The notes: a model not told the origin generated them from the letters alone. 64,000 bases of DNA from Tildeniella torsiva UHER 1998/13D (GCA_019358835.1 JAHHIH010000009.1:62001-126000), one strand, 5' to 3'; counted from the stretch's first letter, positions 26,781-37,672 are shown. A program made the numbers and translations.

Positions 26781-29700
26781 TCAGTTCTGGTGGGGCCAGC
26801 TGACTAGGAACTGTTCGGCCTCGGGGGCGGGCAGCGGTTTCGCAAAACAGTAGCCCTGGGCGTAGGGGCAGCCCAGCTGGCGCAGTTGTTCTAGCTGGCT
26901 TTCGGTCTCGACTCCCTCGGCGATCGCGGCCATGCCCAAACTCTGGGCCAGGGCCAAAATTGCCTGCACCATGGCCACCCCGCGCGGGTCGGCCTCCATC
27001 GCTTGAATAAAGGAGCGATCGATCTTGAGACTCTGCATCGGAAACTGGTGCACCATGCTCAGTGACGAGTAGCCCGTGCCAAAGTCATCAATGCCCAGCT
27101 GAATGCCGCGCTCTTGCAGGGCGTGGAGCATGACCTCAGCGGTCTGAGGATTTTCGATCAGGGCGCTTTCGGTAATTTCGAGGCGCAGGTGGTGGCAACT
27201 GAGGCCCGTTGACGCCAGCGCTTCGTCAATAGTGGCAAGCAGGTGGGGGTGGGCGAACTGCTTGACCGACAGATTGACGCTCATGATCAAATCCTGAGCC
27301 TCGGGGAGTCGCTGCCGCCACTGCTGGAGCTGCTGGCAGGCGGCTAGCTGAATCCATTCGCCGATGGCTAAAATCAGCCCGGTTTCTTCTGCCAGAGGAA
27401 CAAATGTGGTAGGCGGAATTAGCCCCCAGCGAGGATGGTGCCACCGCACCAGGGCTTCAAACCCGACTAGCTGGTGGGTGCTGAGGTCAATGATGGGCTG
27501 GTAGTGCAGGGTCAGTTCGCAGCGATCGATCGCCCGCTGGAGGTCGTTTTCGAGGGTGAGGCGGGTCGCCACCTGCTCGTACATGGCGGGGTCAAACAGG
27601 GCCGATTGGCCGCGGCCATTCTCCTTGGCTCGGTACATGGCGGTGTCGGCATCGCGTAAAAAGTCAACGGCTTCCACAGCGCCGGTGAGGTTGGAGGCAA
27701 TGCCGACGCTGGCGCTGATAAAAATCTCGCGCCCCTCTAGCACCAGGGAGGTCTGCAGCACCTGGTGGATGCGATCGGCCACGCTCAGAGCGTCTTCCAT
27801 GACGGCGATGGGGTTGAGCAAAATAGCAAATTCGTCGCCGCCTAGGCGGGCCACCAAATCCCCCTCGCGCACCACCGACGTGAGCCGGTGAGCGCACTCG
27901 ATCAGCAGCTGATCGCCCACCAGATGGCCCAGGCTGTCGTTGATTACCTTGAAGCGATCGAGGTCGATGAACAGCACTGCAAAAACCACGTCCCGAGAAG
28001 CCTTTGCCGCCTGCACCGCCCCATGCAGCTGCTCCATAAAAAAGGCTCGATTGGGCGATCCGGTGAGCGGGTCGTGGAGCGCTTCGTAGGCGAGGCGCTC
28101 TTCGATCAGTTTGCGATCGGTGATGTCGGTGAGGGTACCCACTAGGCTCGTCACGACCCCAAGGGTATTGCGCTGGGCTTGCCCCAGCAGCTGCACAAAG
28201 CGGTGGCTGCCGTCGGGGCGCACAATGGCTCCTTCTAAATTGAGGGACTGTCCAGTGCGCTCCGCGATCGCCAGCTGCTGTTCCCAGTGCAGCCGATCGC
28301 CCGTTTCCAGGGCCGCCAGCTGCTGCTTTAAGGTGAGGGGGGGCTGGTGGGGGCTTAGACCGTAGATGCGAAACATTTCCTCAGACCAGGTGAGGCGTTG
28401 GGTGGGCAGGTGGAGATCCCAGTTGCCGGTGTGGGCAATGCGCTGGGCCTCCTTGAGGCGAGCCTCGGCCCGCTGGCGATCGCGCAGCTCGCGCTGGGCC
28501 TGGGCCAGGGTTTGGGCCTGCTGCACCGCGATCGCCAGCTGATCGGCCACGGTCTGCACCAGCTCAATGTCAGATATTTTCCAGGGTTCGGCCTCGGGCT
28601 CTGGCCCTGAGGTATGGCGCTGAATGCCCAGGCAGCCCCAGGGCAGGGGGGCGCTGATCGCCAGCGGCACCAGCAGCCAGCAGCCGGGCAGAGCCGCCAG
28701 CAACTCGTACTCGCCCTGGTCGCGGGTGGCCTCTAGCTGCACGATATCGAGCTGTCTGAGACGCTCAGCCACCGCCGTGTCGTCGTCGAGCAACCGGTGG
28801 AGCAGGCTGGGCAGGGGTCGTCGGCGCGGTACTCGGCCAGCACCCGCCAGCCCCCGTCGGCGGGCTGCCGCATTTGAATATCGACGTGGTCGGCCTGGAG
28901 CAGGTGGGCAATTTCGCGGGCGGCGGTCTCAAAGATAATATCCAGGTCGAGCGATCGCCGAATCGCCTGCACCACCCGATTGAGGGCCTGCTCGCGGCGA
29001 ATCTGGTGCTCTATCTGCTCGTAGGCCCGCTTGCGGCCAGTGACATCTCGAAAGTACACCGCCAGTCCCTCCTGGGTGGGGTACACGTGAAACTCGCACC
29101 AGCTGTCGGAGTGGGCCATATATTCCTCAAAGGTGAGGCTGACCCGCTCGACCATCGCCCGGCGCAGCTCCTTTGACATCTGGGTGCCCAGCACCTCGGG
29201 GAACTCGTACCACAGGTTTTGGCCCAGCACCCGATGGCGCGATCGCTGTAAAAACTGCTCGGCCCGCTGGTTGAGGTAGGTAAACTGCCAGCTTTGGTCG
29301 AGGGCAAAAAAGGCGTCGGTAATGCTTTCGAGAATGTTGTTGATGCGCTGGTGGGAGGCCTGGAGCGCCTTCTCGGCGGCCTGGCGTTCGGCCTCCTCCT
29401 GCTTGAGATCGCTGATGTCTTGGGAGACCCCAATGCTAAACAACGGCTCGCCGTCGTCGCTACGCACCAGGCATACCGTCAGCGCCACCCAGACAAAGCC
29501 CCCCGCTTTGTGGCAGTAGCGCTTCTCAATGGTGAATGACTCAAGTTCGCCCGCCAGCAGGCGGTTGTAGTGGTGCAGGTCAAGGGCCAGATCGTCGGGA
29601 TGGGTAATTTCAGGGAACGTTTTGCCAATTAGCTCAGCGCGGCTAAACCCTAGCATGCTGCCCATACCGGGGTTGACATCCATGAGCTGACCGTCCAGGT

Positions 29701-31255
29701 TGGCCTGGCAAATGCCCACGTCAATCTGCTCAAAAATCACCCTAAACCGGGCCTCAGCGGCGCTCAGGGTGGCCTGAATTGCCTTGCGCTCGGTGATGTC
29801 TTTGCCAATCGAGAGCAGACAGGGCTGGTCGTTGAGCTGGGTCAGCTCCGCCGACACCAGCAGGGTGTGGGTCTGGCCATCGGCCAAGTGCGAGTCGATC
29901 TCAATGTTTTGAATGCGGCCGCGATCGCAGATCTGACGTCGCAGCCGGGCAAACTGGCGGCGGTTGTGCACCATGCCCAACTCCGCCGGGCGACGGCCAA
30001 TAATCTCACTGCCAGGCCGCCCCAGCCAGCGGGCATAGCTGGCATTGACCAACAGATGCCGCCCCTCGGGGAAGGTGGTCACCGCCATGGGATCGGGGCT
30101 GTGGTGAAACAGGCTGGCAAAGGCACTCTGGGTCTGGTGCAGACAAGACTGCATGGTGTATTGCTCCCAGGTCAGCGACAGCGCCATTGAGGCCGTGCGC
30201 AGCAGCTCTACCGTAGCCGACGACCAGGGCTGGCCCGCGCTCGGGTAGCTAAACACCAAAAACCCAAAATACTGCCCGTGGCAGCGCAGCGGCAGCACCA
30301 GTACCGCCGCTGCCCCCAAATGGTGTAGCAGCGGCTGCTCTACCGCCGCAAAACTGTCTAACCTCCCGGTGAGCATGCCCCCCCGAGAGAGCACCCCATG
30401 CCAGCGCTGTAGCTGTCCCTGGGGCAGGTTTTGCAGCGGGGCAGGGTCAGCCTTTGCCGCACTGGGGTTCCACCAGGCCGTGCGCAGACTGGTCAGGGTC
30501 GTCCCCTCGCGATCCAGGTGGGTCTCAAATAGAGCCGCTCCCAGCGCGCCACTGGCCAACCCTAGCCGTTCTAGACAGTGGGTCAGCACCCGCAGCCGGT
30601 TTTGACCCTCCAGCCCCAGCAGCTGGTGGTGAATGTGGGCCAAGATGGTGAGCCCCTGCTCCGGGGCCAAGGGGACTGCACCGTTGGCTAGTGCAGGGTA
30701 CCTCCCCCCTTCGGTTGGGGCATCGGCGATCGCCTCCTCCGACCGTGCCCCAGCCTCAGCAGATGGGTCTAAATTGGGCTTGGCGAATGCTAGGGCCTGA
30801 ATTAGGCGCTGGCGGGGCACCAGCCCGCAGAGCTGCCCCTGCTCATCGACCACTAGCAGGTGCGATAGCTCCGCCGTGGCCATGGTTTGGGCTGCCCCTA
30901 GCAGACTGTCCTCCGGGCGCAGGGCGGGCACCGACACCACTAGACCCAGGCTCAGTGGAGTCGCCATGACATCGCCTCCCACCGCCACGGCCTGGAGCAC
31001 CTCCCGCTCGGTAAATAGGCCCAGCACGGTGGCTCCATCGACCACTACCAAACAGCTCAATGCCCGATCGCGCAAAATCTGAGCCGCCGCCTGCACCGAT
31101 ACCTGGGGAGTAATCACTGGCGGCAGGCCATCAACTAAGTCACCCAATCGCAGATCGTCTGAATGGCCGCTGGGGTCGGCCGGGGCTAGGGTCGTCCGAG
31201 GGCCATTCGCCATAGAAACGTCTGAATTTAAACGAATGGCCATGGCCAACATCAC
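26781..31255 (-). pseudogene. Large CBS-GAF-PAS-GGDEF-EAL signalling protein interrupted by a single-base frameshift
   Basis: Two overlapping frames (31255-28733 and 28793-26781) form one protein of about 1491 residues. Order: CBS pair (30-160), GAF (195-385), three PAS (390-750), a second GAF (760-930), another PAS, GGDEF (motif ARLGGDEFAIL near 1139) and EAL (GFEALVRWHHP near 1265). The GAF is cut in half: the first frame reads LAEYRADDP then loses similarity, and the second continues as LPSLLHRLLDDDTAVAERL. Adding one G to the run GGGG at 28814-28817 joins them. Both active motifs are intact, so the repaired protein could make and degrade c-di-GMP. Sequencing error, natural frameshift or programmed slippage are all possible. 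Confidence 0.85.
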
Positions 31256-31499
31256 CCCAGGCAGTAAGGTATAGCGTGGCCAAATAGCCCTCTGAGGTAA
31301 CTAGAGATAGATAAAACTAAATAAAAGCTTGGGGCTATCTGCAGAGCAAACGCCCAGTCACTTAAACCGGCGCGGGCAAAGGGCGGTGGGCGATTCCGGG
31401 ACGGATACTCGTTCCGAGTCGGTTCCCGAACGCTTCGCGAATCGCCAAGGCAACGGTGGTCAAATTAGGGTACCCATTTGCCCAGCCGGGGCGACACCG

Positions 31500-32873
31500 C
31501 TAGCTGGGGAGGGTTGAGGCTGCTACCAGATCGGCCCCAACCTCCTGGCGGAGCCGAGCCAGGGCCGCCGAGGTCTGGGTCTCGCTGAGCAGGGCCGCTA
31601 GGGTGGCGCTGACCCCCTCTGGCCCCCAGGTGCAGCCCTGTTCTAAGTAGGTTTTGGCGGCCTGGCCCACGGTATAAGCCCCGTATCCAGCGGCGCTAGC
31701 CTGGGCCGTCATTGCCCCAGCCAGGGCGGCTACCCCCGAGGCGCTATCCACCAGGGTGACCAGGGCGGCGGTGGTTTTGCCCGCCCCCAGCAGCCCGCTA
31801 CCCAATTCGCTTAGCAGCAGCGTGCCCGAGCTTTTGAGAATCGCCCGCCACAGCCGCCCCGCCTCGTGGCCCGTAATCGGGAAGCCGTAGAGTCGCGCCA
31901 GGGTGCGAATCATCACCAGGTCAATCAGCACGCCGCCCAGCAGGTCAAGGCCCGCGATCGGGTTGAGGGCCACCGCGGCGGCTTTGTATTTGGCAAACTG
32001 CCAGATGGTTTCGTCGGCGCGATCGCCGTGTAACCGGCTGATATGGCCTACCATATCGCCCTCGATCGAGCGGGCGTGGCGCAGGGCATTGAGGGCCACC
32101 AGGGCCGAACCATCCTGGCCCACAATGGCCAACAGCGCCCGGCGCAGCGGCTCAATCTGAGGGGGCTGAGGTTCCCACTCGTCGCTGGTGCGACCATCGG
32201 GCCATTCCACCCGCACCTGGAGCGGGGCGGGGCTGGCGGCTACCATTACCACCTCATCCACAGCCAGTTTGGCTCCTGGAATATCTTGGCCCAGCTCAGC
32301 CCGCAGGCCATTGAGGGTGTTGTATACCGCCTGCCGGTCAGTCTCAGGATAGAGATCAATTTTGTTGAACACCAACAGCAGTGGCTTGTGCCCGCGCTGC
32401 AACTCTGCCAGGGCGTCGTACTCCAGGCGGGTGATCTCCCCCGCCACCACAAACAAAATCAAATCGGCCTGGTTAGCTACGGTCTGAGCCATATCGGCGC
32501 GAATATCGCCGCCCACCTCGTCCAGGCCGGGGGTATCGACCAGCTCGATCTGCCAGGGCAGGTCGCTATCCACCTCGGGCTGCCAATACACCGACCGAGG
32601 CCAGCGGGTGACCCCGTGCAGCGGGCCGGTTTCGAGAATGTTTTCCCCTATCAGGGCGTTGATTACCGCCGACTTGCCCCGGCTCACCAGGCCAAACACC
32701 GCCACCCGCAGACAGCGCGATTCTAGCTTATCGCTGAGGCTCTGGAGCTGGCCCAAGCCCTGCTTGACCGCCGCCTGGTGGGGGTTGACGCTGCCCTGAA
32801 CCGCTATGGAGTAGCGAGTCACGACCTGGCTGAGGGTTTGGCGGGCGCGGGAGAGGAGGGGGGTGGGGGGCAT
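31500..32873 (-). CDS. Era/dynamin-like GTPase with DUF697-type C-terminus
   Basis: 457 residues. G1 GLVSRGKS at 61-68, G3 DTPG at 113-116 and G4 NKID at 170-173 are intact. The C-terminal half (from about 290, AAAVALNPIAGLDLLGGVLIDLVMI) has the hydrophobic helices of the DUF697 family, giving likely membrane association. Comparable proteins occur in pairs in cyanobacteria, function unknown. It lies 54 bp after the next GTPase gene and probably shares its transcript. Its start ATG 32873 is preceded by a C-rich leader with no Shine-Dalgarno. Confidence 0.85.
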   Translation of the reverse strand: MPPTPLLSRARQTLSQVVTRYSIAVQGSVNPHQAAVKQGLGQLQSLSDKLESRCLRVAVFGLVSRGKSAVINALIGENILETGPLHGVTRWPRSVYWQPEVDSDLPWQIELVDTPGLDEVGGDIRADMAQTVANQADLILFVVAGEITRLEYDALAELQRGHKPLLLVFNKIDLYPETDRQAVYNTLNGLRAELGQDIPGAKLAVDEVVMVAASPAPLQVRVEWPDGRTSDEWEPQPPQIEPLRRALLAIVGQDGSALVALNALRHARSIEGDMVGHISRLHGDRADETIWQFAKYKAAAVALNPIAGLDLLGGVLIDLVMIRTLARLYGFPITGHEAGRLWRAILKSSGTLLLSELGSGLLGAGKTTAALVTLVDSASGVAALAGAMTAQASAAGYGAYTVGQAAKTYLEQGCTWGPEGVSATLAALLSETQTSAALARLRQEVGADLVAASTLPS

Positions 32874-32927
32874 GGGGGTGGGGAGTGAGGGGTGGGCGGG
32901 TAGGGTGTGGGGAGATGGGGCGGGAGT

Positions 32928-34592
32928 TTAACTTTGGGGTGGGATGGGTTCGAGGGGAACGGTGGTGACGGGAATGGTTTCGGCGATCGCATCGACAGCC
33001 ATTGTGTCCAGATCGAGGGGTGGGGCGGTGCTGGCGGGGAGTGGGGCGGGGGCGGGTTTGAGAATGTCGATGCCCTGTCTGGCGAGGGTTTGCAGCAGGC
33101 TGAGCTGGCGGTTTTGCTGAATGGTGGTTTGCAGGCGCTGGGCGATCGCATCCCAGGACAGTGCGCTGGTAGGGGTGCCGGCCAGGGCAGCCTGCTCAAA
33201 GTAATCAACTAGGCTGAGACCGGCCATGCGGGTGAGGTAGGCGGCGCTGAGCCCTTGCACTAGGCCGCCAGCTAGGTAGGTGGCGAAGTGGCTTTTGAGC
33301 ACAGCGGTGAGCACCTGGGTTGAGAGTTCGACCAGGCCCAGCTTGACAGTAAGGCTAGCCAGGGTGCTGGCGGCGGTTTTGGCCTCGTTGAGGGTGAGGT
33401 TAAAGCCGTAGATTTTGCCCAGGTCGAGAATTAGCTGACCGTTGATGGCGACGGTGGCCAGCAGGTCGAGGGTGGGCACGGGGTTGGCAAAGGCGGCGGC
33501 CCCGGCCACCCACTGGAGCTGGTCGATTAGGGGCAGGGCGCGATCGCGGCGCAGGCGGTTGAGGTCGGTTTGCACCCGCTGGCGCAGGGTCTGGCTGCGG
33601 CGCAGCACCGTGGCGGCGACCAGGGTTGATCGTTCGGCCAACAGGGCGCAATTGAGGGCAGCCTGAAGTCCGGCGATCGCTGGCTCAGGCGTTTCCATAG
33701 TTTCTATGAACGTGCAGTCGGACTGGTGGCGGCGCACCTTGATCGCTCGGGGAGCGGCGGCGGCGGTGACGACGGGCACCGTGGCGGGCAGGGTTGCCAC
33801 CCGCTGCTGAAGCTGAGACAAAATGGTCTGCTGGTCGGCAGCGTCGTAGTGATCGTGCTTGTTGAAGACCAGCACCGCTCCCTGACCGGCGATCGCGCGA
33901 TCGCGCAGCAGGGTGAGGGCGCTGTCGGTAATGTCGCCGTCGGTAATCAGCAGCAGGCCGTCGTAGTCGAGCCAGTTGGGGCCTGACGTTTCGGGAGTAA
34001 CGGTTAGGGCAACTTCTTCAAAGATCAGCGGCGTGTTTTCCTCACTGAATGAATCAGTTTGGGCGGTGAGCAGAGTGAGCAGGGTGGTTTTGCCAGTGCG
34101 GGGTTCGCCTGCGATCGCCACCCGCAGCGTCGGGCGATCGAGGTCTGTCCCCAGAGCCTCATGACCCTGGCGATACGCAGTAAGTGTTTTGGAAACCTGG
34201 GCTACCTGACCAGCTAGCTTAGCTTCCTGCTCTAGGGTGTCGATCAAGGCCGCCAGCGTCGCTAGCTCAATTTCAACCCGAGAGCGATCGACCACGGGGG
34301 GCGCAATGGGCTTGGGGGCCGCTGGCGTAGGTACACCCCGCCGCCACCACCACAGCCCTGAGCCCAGGGCAATGGCACTGAGCAGCGTCGAGCTATCCAG
34401 CGGGTTAATGTGGGTGCTGCCCAGCAGGGCCAGGGTGGCAGAAAGGCCTAGGCCGCCCACCAACAGCGGTCGCTTCAGCAGCGCTGGCAGCGCCCAACCT
34501 GGTTTTATTGTGAGGGGAAATTTTCCCTGGGCTGGGCCTGAATGCACCGGCTCTACATTGGTGGCATCTGTTGACATGTCGTCTTTATCCAT
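32928..34592 (-). CDS. Second DUF697-type GTPase, N-terminal membrane helices
   Basis: About 554 residues. Two short hydrophobic segments (about residues 40-85, LLVGGLGLSATLALLGS and LLSAIALGSGLWWW) precede the G domain: G1 GEPRTGKTT near residue 162, G3 DYDG and G4 NKHD. The C-terminal half (AAAFANPVPTLDLLATVAIN, then LTLNEAKTAASTLASLTVKL) matches its neighbour's DUF697-like part. The start is uncertain: TTG 34637, ATG 34607, 34592 or 34577 are in frame; 34592 is chosen. The gene is first of a two-gene leftward unit. Confidence 0.82.
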   Translation of the reverse strand: MDKDDMSTDATNVEPVHSGPAQGKFPLTIKPGWALPALLKRPLLVGGLGLSATLALLGSTHINPLDSSTLLSAIALGSGLWWWRRGVPTPAAPKPIAPPVVDRSRVEIELATLAALIDTLEQEAKLAGQVAQVSKTLTAYRQGHEALGTDLDRPTLRVAIAGEPRTGKTTLLTLLTAQTDSFSEENTPLIFEEVALTVTPETSGPNWLDYDGLLLITDGDITDSALTLLRDRAIAGQGAVLVFNKHDHYDAADQQTILSQLQQRVATLPATVPVVTAAAAPRAIKVRRHQSDCTFIETMETPEPAIAGLQAALNCALLAERSTLVAATVLRRSQTLRQRVQTDLNRLRRDRALPLIDQLQWVAGAAAFANPVPTLDLLATVAINGQLILDLGKIYGFNLTLNEAKTAASTLASLTVKLGLVELSTQVLTAVLKSHFATYLAGGLVQGLSAAYLTRMAGLSLVDYFEQAALAGTPTSALSWDAIAQRLQTTIQQNRQLSLLQTLARQGIDILKPAPAPLPASTAPPLDLDTMAVDAIAETIPVTTVPLEPIPPQS

Positions 34593-34939
34593 TAACCCTA
34601 GCCCCATGGCCCACTGCCTTCCTATATAAGGTTGCAATTAAGTGATGACGGCCCAGCGTAGCCAGCCGTTGCCCTTGTTCCAGCCTTGAACCGCGATCGC
34701 CTCAGCATCGCGTTAACCCGCTCCGCATCTATTCAGAACGGCCTGCCCCAACTTTGGTGTCCGCTTTACTATTGTTGCAAAGGGGTTAGCATTCCTCCAG
34801 TAGGGTCTTCCTCCCCACCGGAGGCGTAGGGGCCCGCCCAGGGTACCTATGAAGCGGTCGGTAATCCTACTGTAAACTGGTGTAGCGATCGCTCTGGCAG
34901 ACTGGCTGCCTGTTTTCAGCTCTGAACTGTTCCAAATCT
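34593..34939. other. Divergent intergenic region between GTPase and kinase genes
   Basis: About 300-350 bases with no gene. Promoters for both flanking genes must lie here. The plus-strand side includes TTGCAAAGGGG and TACTGTAAACT, possible promoter parts, and a weak hairpin around 34805-34840 (CCTCC with GGAGG). None is strong enough to name. Confidence 0.4.
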
Positions 34940-36832
34940 ATGCACCCCACCCTGATCCCTGGTACCACCCTTCAGAACCGCTACCGAGTGCTGCAAGAGC
35001 TGGGTCACGGCGGCTTTGGGCGCACCTATCTGGCCGAAGACCTGGGCCGCTTTAACGAACGCTGCGCGGTCAAGGAACTCGAACCTCAGCAGGGCGATCA
35101 GTTTTCCGACAAGGCGCTCCAGCTGTTTCAGCGCGAAGCCGCCATTCTCTACAGCATCGAGCATCCGCAGATTCCCAAATTTCAGGCCATCTTTGAAGAA
35201 AACCAGCGCCTGTTTTTGGTGCAAGACTATATCGACGGCGTCACCTACCGCGACCTGCTCAACCAGCGCATCCAGCAGGGCATGGCTTTCTCAGAGGCCG
35301 AGGTGCGGCAGTTTTTGCAGCAGATTTTGCCGGTGCTGGCCCACATTCACAGCAAGGGCATTATTCACCGCGACATTAGCCCTGACAACGTCATGCAGCG
35401 CCGCACCGACAGTTTGCCGATGCTGATCGACTTTGGGGTGGTGAAAGAAGTGGTCACCCGCATTCAGCCGCCGGGCACCCTCAGCCAGGCCACCTCGGTG
35501 GGCAAGTTGGGCTATGCCCCCAGCGAGCAGATGCAGTCGGGGCGGGCCTACCCCAGCAGCGACCTCTACGCCTTGGCGGTGACCGCTATTGTGATGCTCA
35601 CCGGCAAAGAGCCCCAGGAAATCTTTGACGATGTCAACCTCAGCTGGCATTTGCCCAACACCCTCAGCCCCGGCCTGATTCAGGTGTTGCGAAAGGCCAC
35701 TAGCTACCGACCGGGCGATCGCTACCAATCGGTGAGCGAAATGGCCCAGGCTCTCGGTGCCGTGGGCACCGCGCCGGGTACTGCTGCCGCCGCGCCGCCC
35801 TCTCAGGTGCGAACGGTGGCCGTGGGGCGACAGTATCAGCCCACCCAGGTTGGTGCTGTGACTCAGGCTCCCAACTACACGGCCCCAGTGCCCATTGCCG
35901 AACCCGCCACTCTGTGGGAAAACCCCTGGGCCGTGGCGGTGATTGGCGGTGTTTTGGCTCTGCTGGCGGGCCTCGGCGGCTGGACGCTGGTGAGCCTGCT
36001 CAACCGCACCCCGGCCCCTACCCCGGTGCCCAGCCCCGAAATCACCCTTAATCCCCAGCCCGACCCGACTCCGGAACCCACCGCTGAGCCCACCCCCGAG
36101 ACCAGCCCGGTCGAGTACAGCCAGAATTTGTCGATCGCACCGGGGAGCGATCGCACCGTCAGGGGCAGCCTGCGCAGCAACGAAACCATTAACTACCGTC
36201 TCAACGCCCTGGCTGGCCAGGTGCTGCTAACCCGTATGACGGGAGAAGGGGTGCTGATTACGGTGCTCACCCCCGAGGGAGAGCCGGTCGATAGCTCGGC
36301 CCAGCGCGTGCTCAACTGGCAGGGCACCCTACCCGTTGATGGCGAATATATTGTGCAGCTGCGCCCAGTTCAGGGCCTAGAACAGAGCGACTACGAGCTA
36401 GAGGTGAGCCTTAGCGCCCAGCCCGACCCCGAGGCCACGACTGAGCCTGAGCCCGAGCCCAGCGTTGAGCCGCCGCCCACGGTTGAGCCGCCGCCCGAGC
36501 CCGAACCGGAGCCGAACCCCGACGCCAACGTGGTTGAGCAGCGGGTGCAAATTCCGCCGGGGCAGACCAGCGTGCAGGTGTCGGGTCAGGTCAACCAAGA
36601 CCGCTCTCGCCGCTACATTATTAATGCCCAAGAGGGGCAGGTATTGGCCCTAGAGCTACCCAGCGTTAGCGGCCCGGTCACGCTGGATGTGCGCTTTCCC
36701 GATGGCGAGTTGATTCCTGACGCGTCGCGAGTGCTGTCGTGGCAGGGGCAGCTGCCCACCAGCGGCAACTATATTGTGGATGTGTCGTCGCCCCGCCCGT
36801 CTAACTACGTGCTGACGATATCGGCAGATTAG
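34940..36832 (+). CDS. Membrane-anchored Ser/Thr protein kinase with two C-terminal beta-domains
   Basis: 630 residues. The kinase domain (about 14-275) has a glycine loop GHGGFGRTY, the ATP lysine in CAVKELEP, catalytic loop HRDISPDN (143-150) and DFGVV. The loop has Ser147 where most kinases have Lys, a variant I recall from cyanobacterial kinases; Asp145 and Asn150 are kept. A Pro-rich linker leads to one transmembrane helix (about 330-352), then two related beta-domains of about 90 residues each, separated by a Pro/Glu repeat linker. These resemble pre-peptidase C-terminal (PPC) domains and probably face the periplasm as sensors. Targets are unknown. Confidence 0.88.
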   Translation: MHPTLIPGTTLQNRYRVLQELGHGGFGRTYLAEDLGRFNERCAVKELEPQQGDQFSDKALQLFQREAAILYSIEHPQIPKFQAIFEENQRLFLVQDYIDGVTYRDLLNQRIQQGMAFSEAEVRQFLQQILPVLAHIHSKGIIHRDISPDNVMQRRTDSLPMLIDFGVVKEVVTRIQPPGTLSQATSVGKLGYAPSEQMQSGRAYPSSDLYALAVTAIVMLTGKEPQEIFDDVNLSWHLPNTLSPGLIQVLRKATSYRPGDRYQSVSEMAQALGAVGTAPGTAAAAPPSQVRTVAVGRQYQPTQVGAVTQAPNYTAPVPIAEPATLWENPWAVAVIGGVLALLAGLGGWTLVSLLNRTPAPTPVPSPEITLNPQPDPTPEPTAEPTPETSPVEYSQNLSIAPGSDRTVRGSLRSNETINYRLNALAGQVLLTRMTGEGVLITVLTPEGEPVDSSAQRVLNWQGTLPVDGEYIVQLRPVQGLEQSDYELEVSLSAQPDPEATTEPEPEPSVEPPPTVEPPPEPEPEPNPDANVVEQRVQIPPGQTSVQVSGQVNQDRSRRYIINAQEGQVLALELPSVSGPVTLDVRFPDGELIPDASRVLSWQGQLPTSGNYIVDVSSPRPSNYVLTISAD

Positions 36833-36837
36833 GGATG

Positions 36838-36900
36838 ATGTTAGAGGTTTAAGGTTGAGGGTTCAGGGGGCAACCTTAGACCCTAAACCTTGAACCCCCA
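36838..36900. repeat. Inverted array of GGTTTAA-like units between kinase and bioD
   Basis: The left arm (about 36844-36870) contains GGTTTAAGGTTGAGGGTTCA and the right arm (about 36872-36900) ACCCTAAACCTTGAACCCCC, which is largely its complement. The arms are nearly adjacent and can form a long hairpin just after the kinase stop. Confidence 0.75.
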
Positions 36901-36937
36901 ACGTATTCCTTGACTCAGGTTTTTTCTAAAAGGGCAT

Positions 36938-37654
36938 ATGGTTTCTTTGAATGCGCTATTGGTAGTCGGTACCGACACCGAAGTGGGTAAAACAGTGCTC
37001 ACCAGTGCTCTATTGGCCTATTGGCAGCAGCATCGGCCAGATCAGGCCCCAGTGGTGCTGAAGCCGTTTCAGTCGGGGGTGGGCGATCGCGAGCTGTACC
37101 AGCGCCTCTTTTTCCCTGATACCAGCCTGGACGCCATTACGTCCCAGTACTTTGACGCGCCTCTGGCTCCACCCCTAGCGGCTGCCCTGGAAGGTCGTTC
37201 GGTGGATCTCACCTCGGCCTGGCGCACTTTAGAAACCGCTACTCAAAATCATCCCTGGGTTTTGGTGGAAGGGTTGGGGGGGCTGGGGTCGCCAGTCACC
37301 TACGAACTCACCGTGGCGGATCTGGCGGCGGCCTGGCACCTGCCGGTGGTGCTGGTGGTGCCGGTCAGGCTGGGGGCGATCGCCCAGGCGATCGCCAACG
37401 TGGCCCTGGCCCGGCAAAACGCTATCGACCTGCGGGGCATTGTGCTCAACTGTCCTCAGCCCTGTACCCCTGAGCAGATTGACCAGTGGGCTCCAGCCGG
37501 GCTGATCGCCAGTCTGGCCCAAACTCCGGTACTGGGCACGCTGCCCTACCTGACTACCCCAGAGTCGCCAACGGCCCTGGCGGCGGCGGCGGCGACTCTC
37601 GATTTAGAAATGTTGTATCCAGCTGCTGCGCCTAACCTAGCAAAAAGCCGCTAG
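36938..37654 (+). CDS. bioD: Dethiobiotin synthase
   Basis: 238 residues. The N-terminal P-loop GTDTEVGKT (residues 11-19) is the BioD signature, followed by VVLKPFQSGV with the catalytic lysine. LVEGLGGLGSPVTYELTVAD is the second BioD motif. It carboxylates 7,8-diaminopelargonate with ATP and CO2 in biotin synthesis. The gene stands alone in the window with no other bio gene nearby, which is common in cyanobacteria. AGGG at 36931-36934 is a weak ribosome binding site. Its 3' end overlaps the hairpin of a minus-strand terminator. Confidence 0.93.
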   Translation: MVSLNALLVVGTDTEVGKTVLTSALLAYWQQHRPDQAPVVLKPFQSGVGDRELYQRLFFPDTSLDAITSQYFDAPLAPPLAAALEGRSVDLTSAWRTLETATQNHPWVLVEGLGGLGSPVTYELTVADLAAAWHLPVVLVVPVRLGAIAQAIANVALARQNAIDLRGIVLNCPQPCTPEQIDQWAPAGLIASLAQTPVLGTLPYLTTPESPTALAAAAATLDLEMLYPAAAPNLAKSR

Positions 37655-37672
37655 GAGAACATCCAGCGGCTT
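37640..37672 (-). terminator. Intrinsic terminator for a minus-strand transcript, overlapping the end of bioD
   Basis: On the minus strand AAGCCGCT, a 12-base loop, AGCGGCTT is followed by TTTG (plus positions 37672 down to 37640). The T-run is on the minus-strand side only, so it terminates transcription entering from the right, that is, of the small ORF at 37708-37893. Confidence 0.75.
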
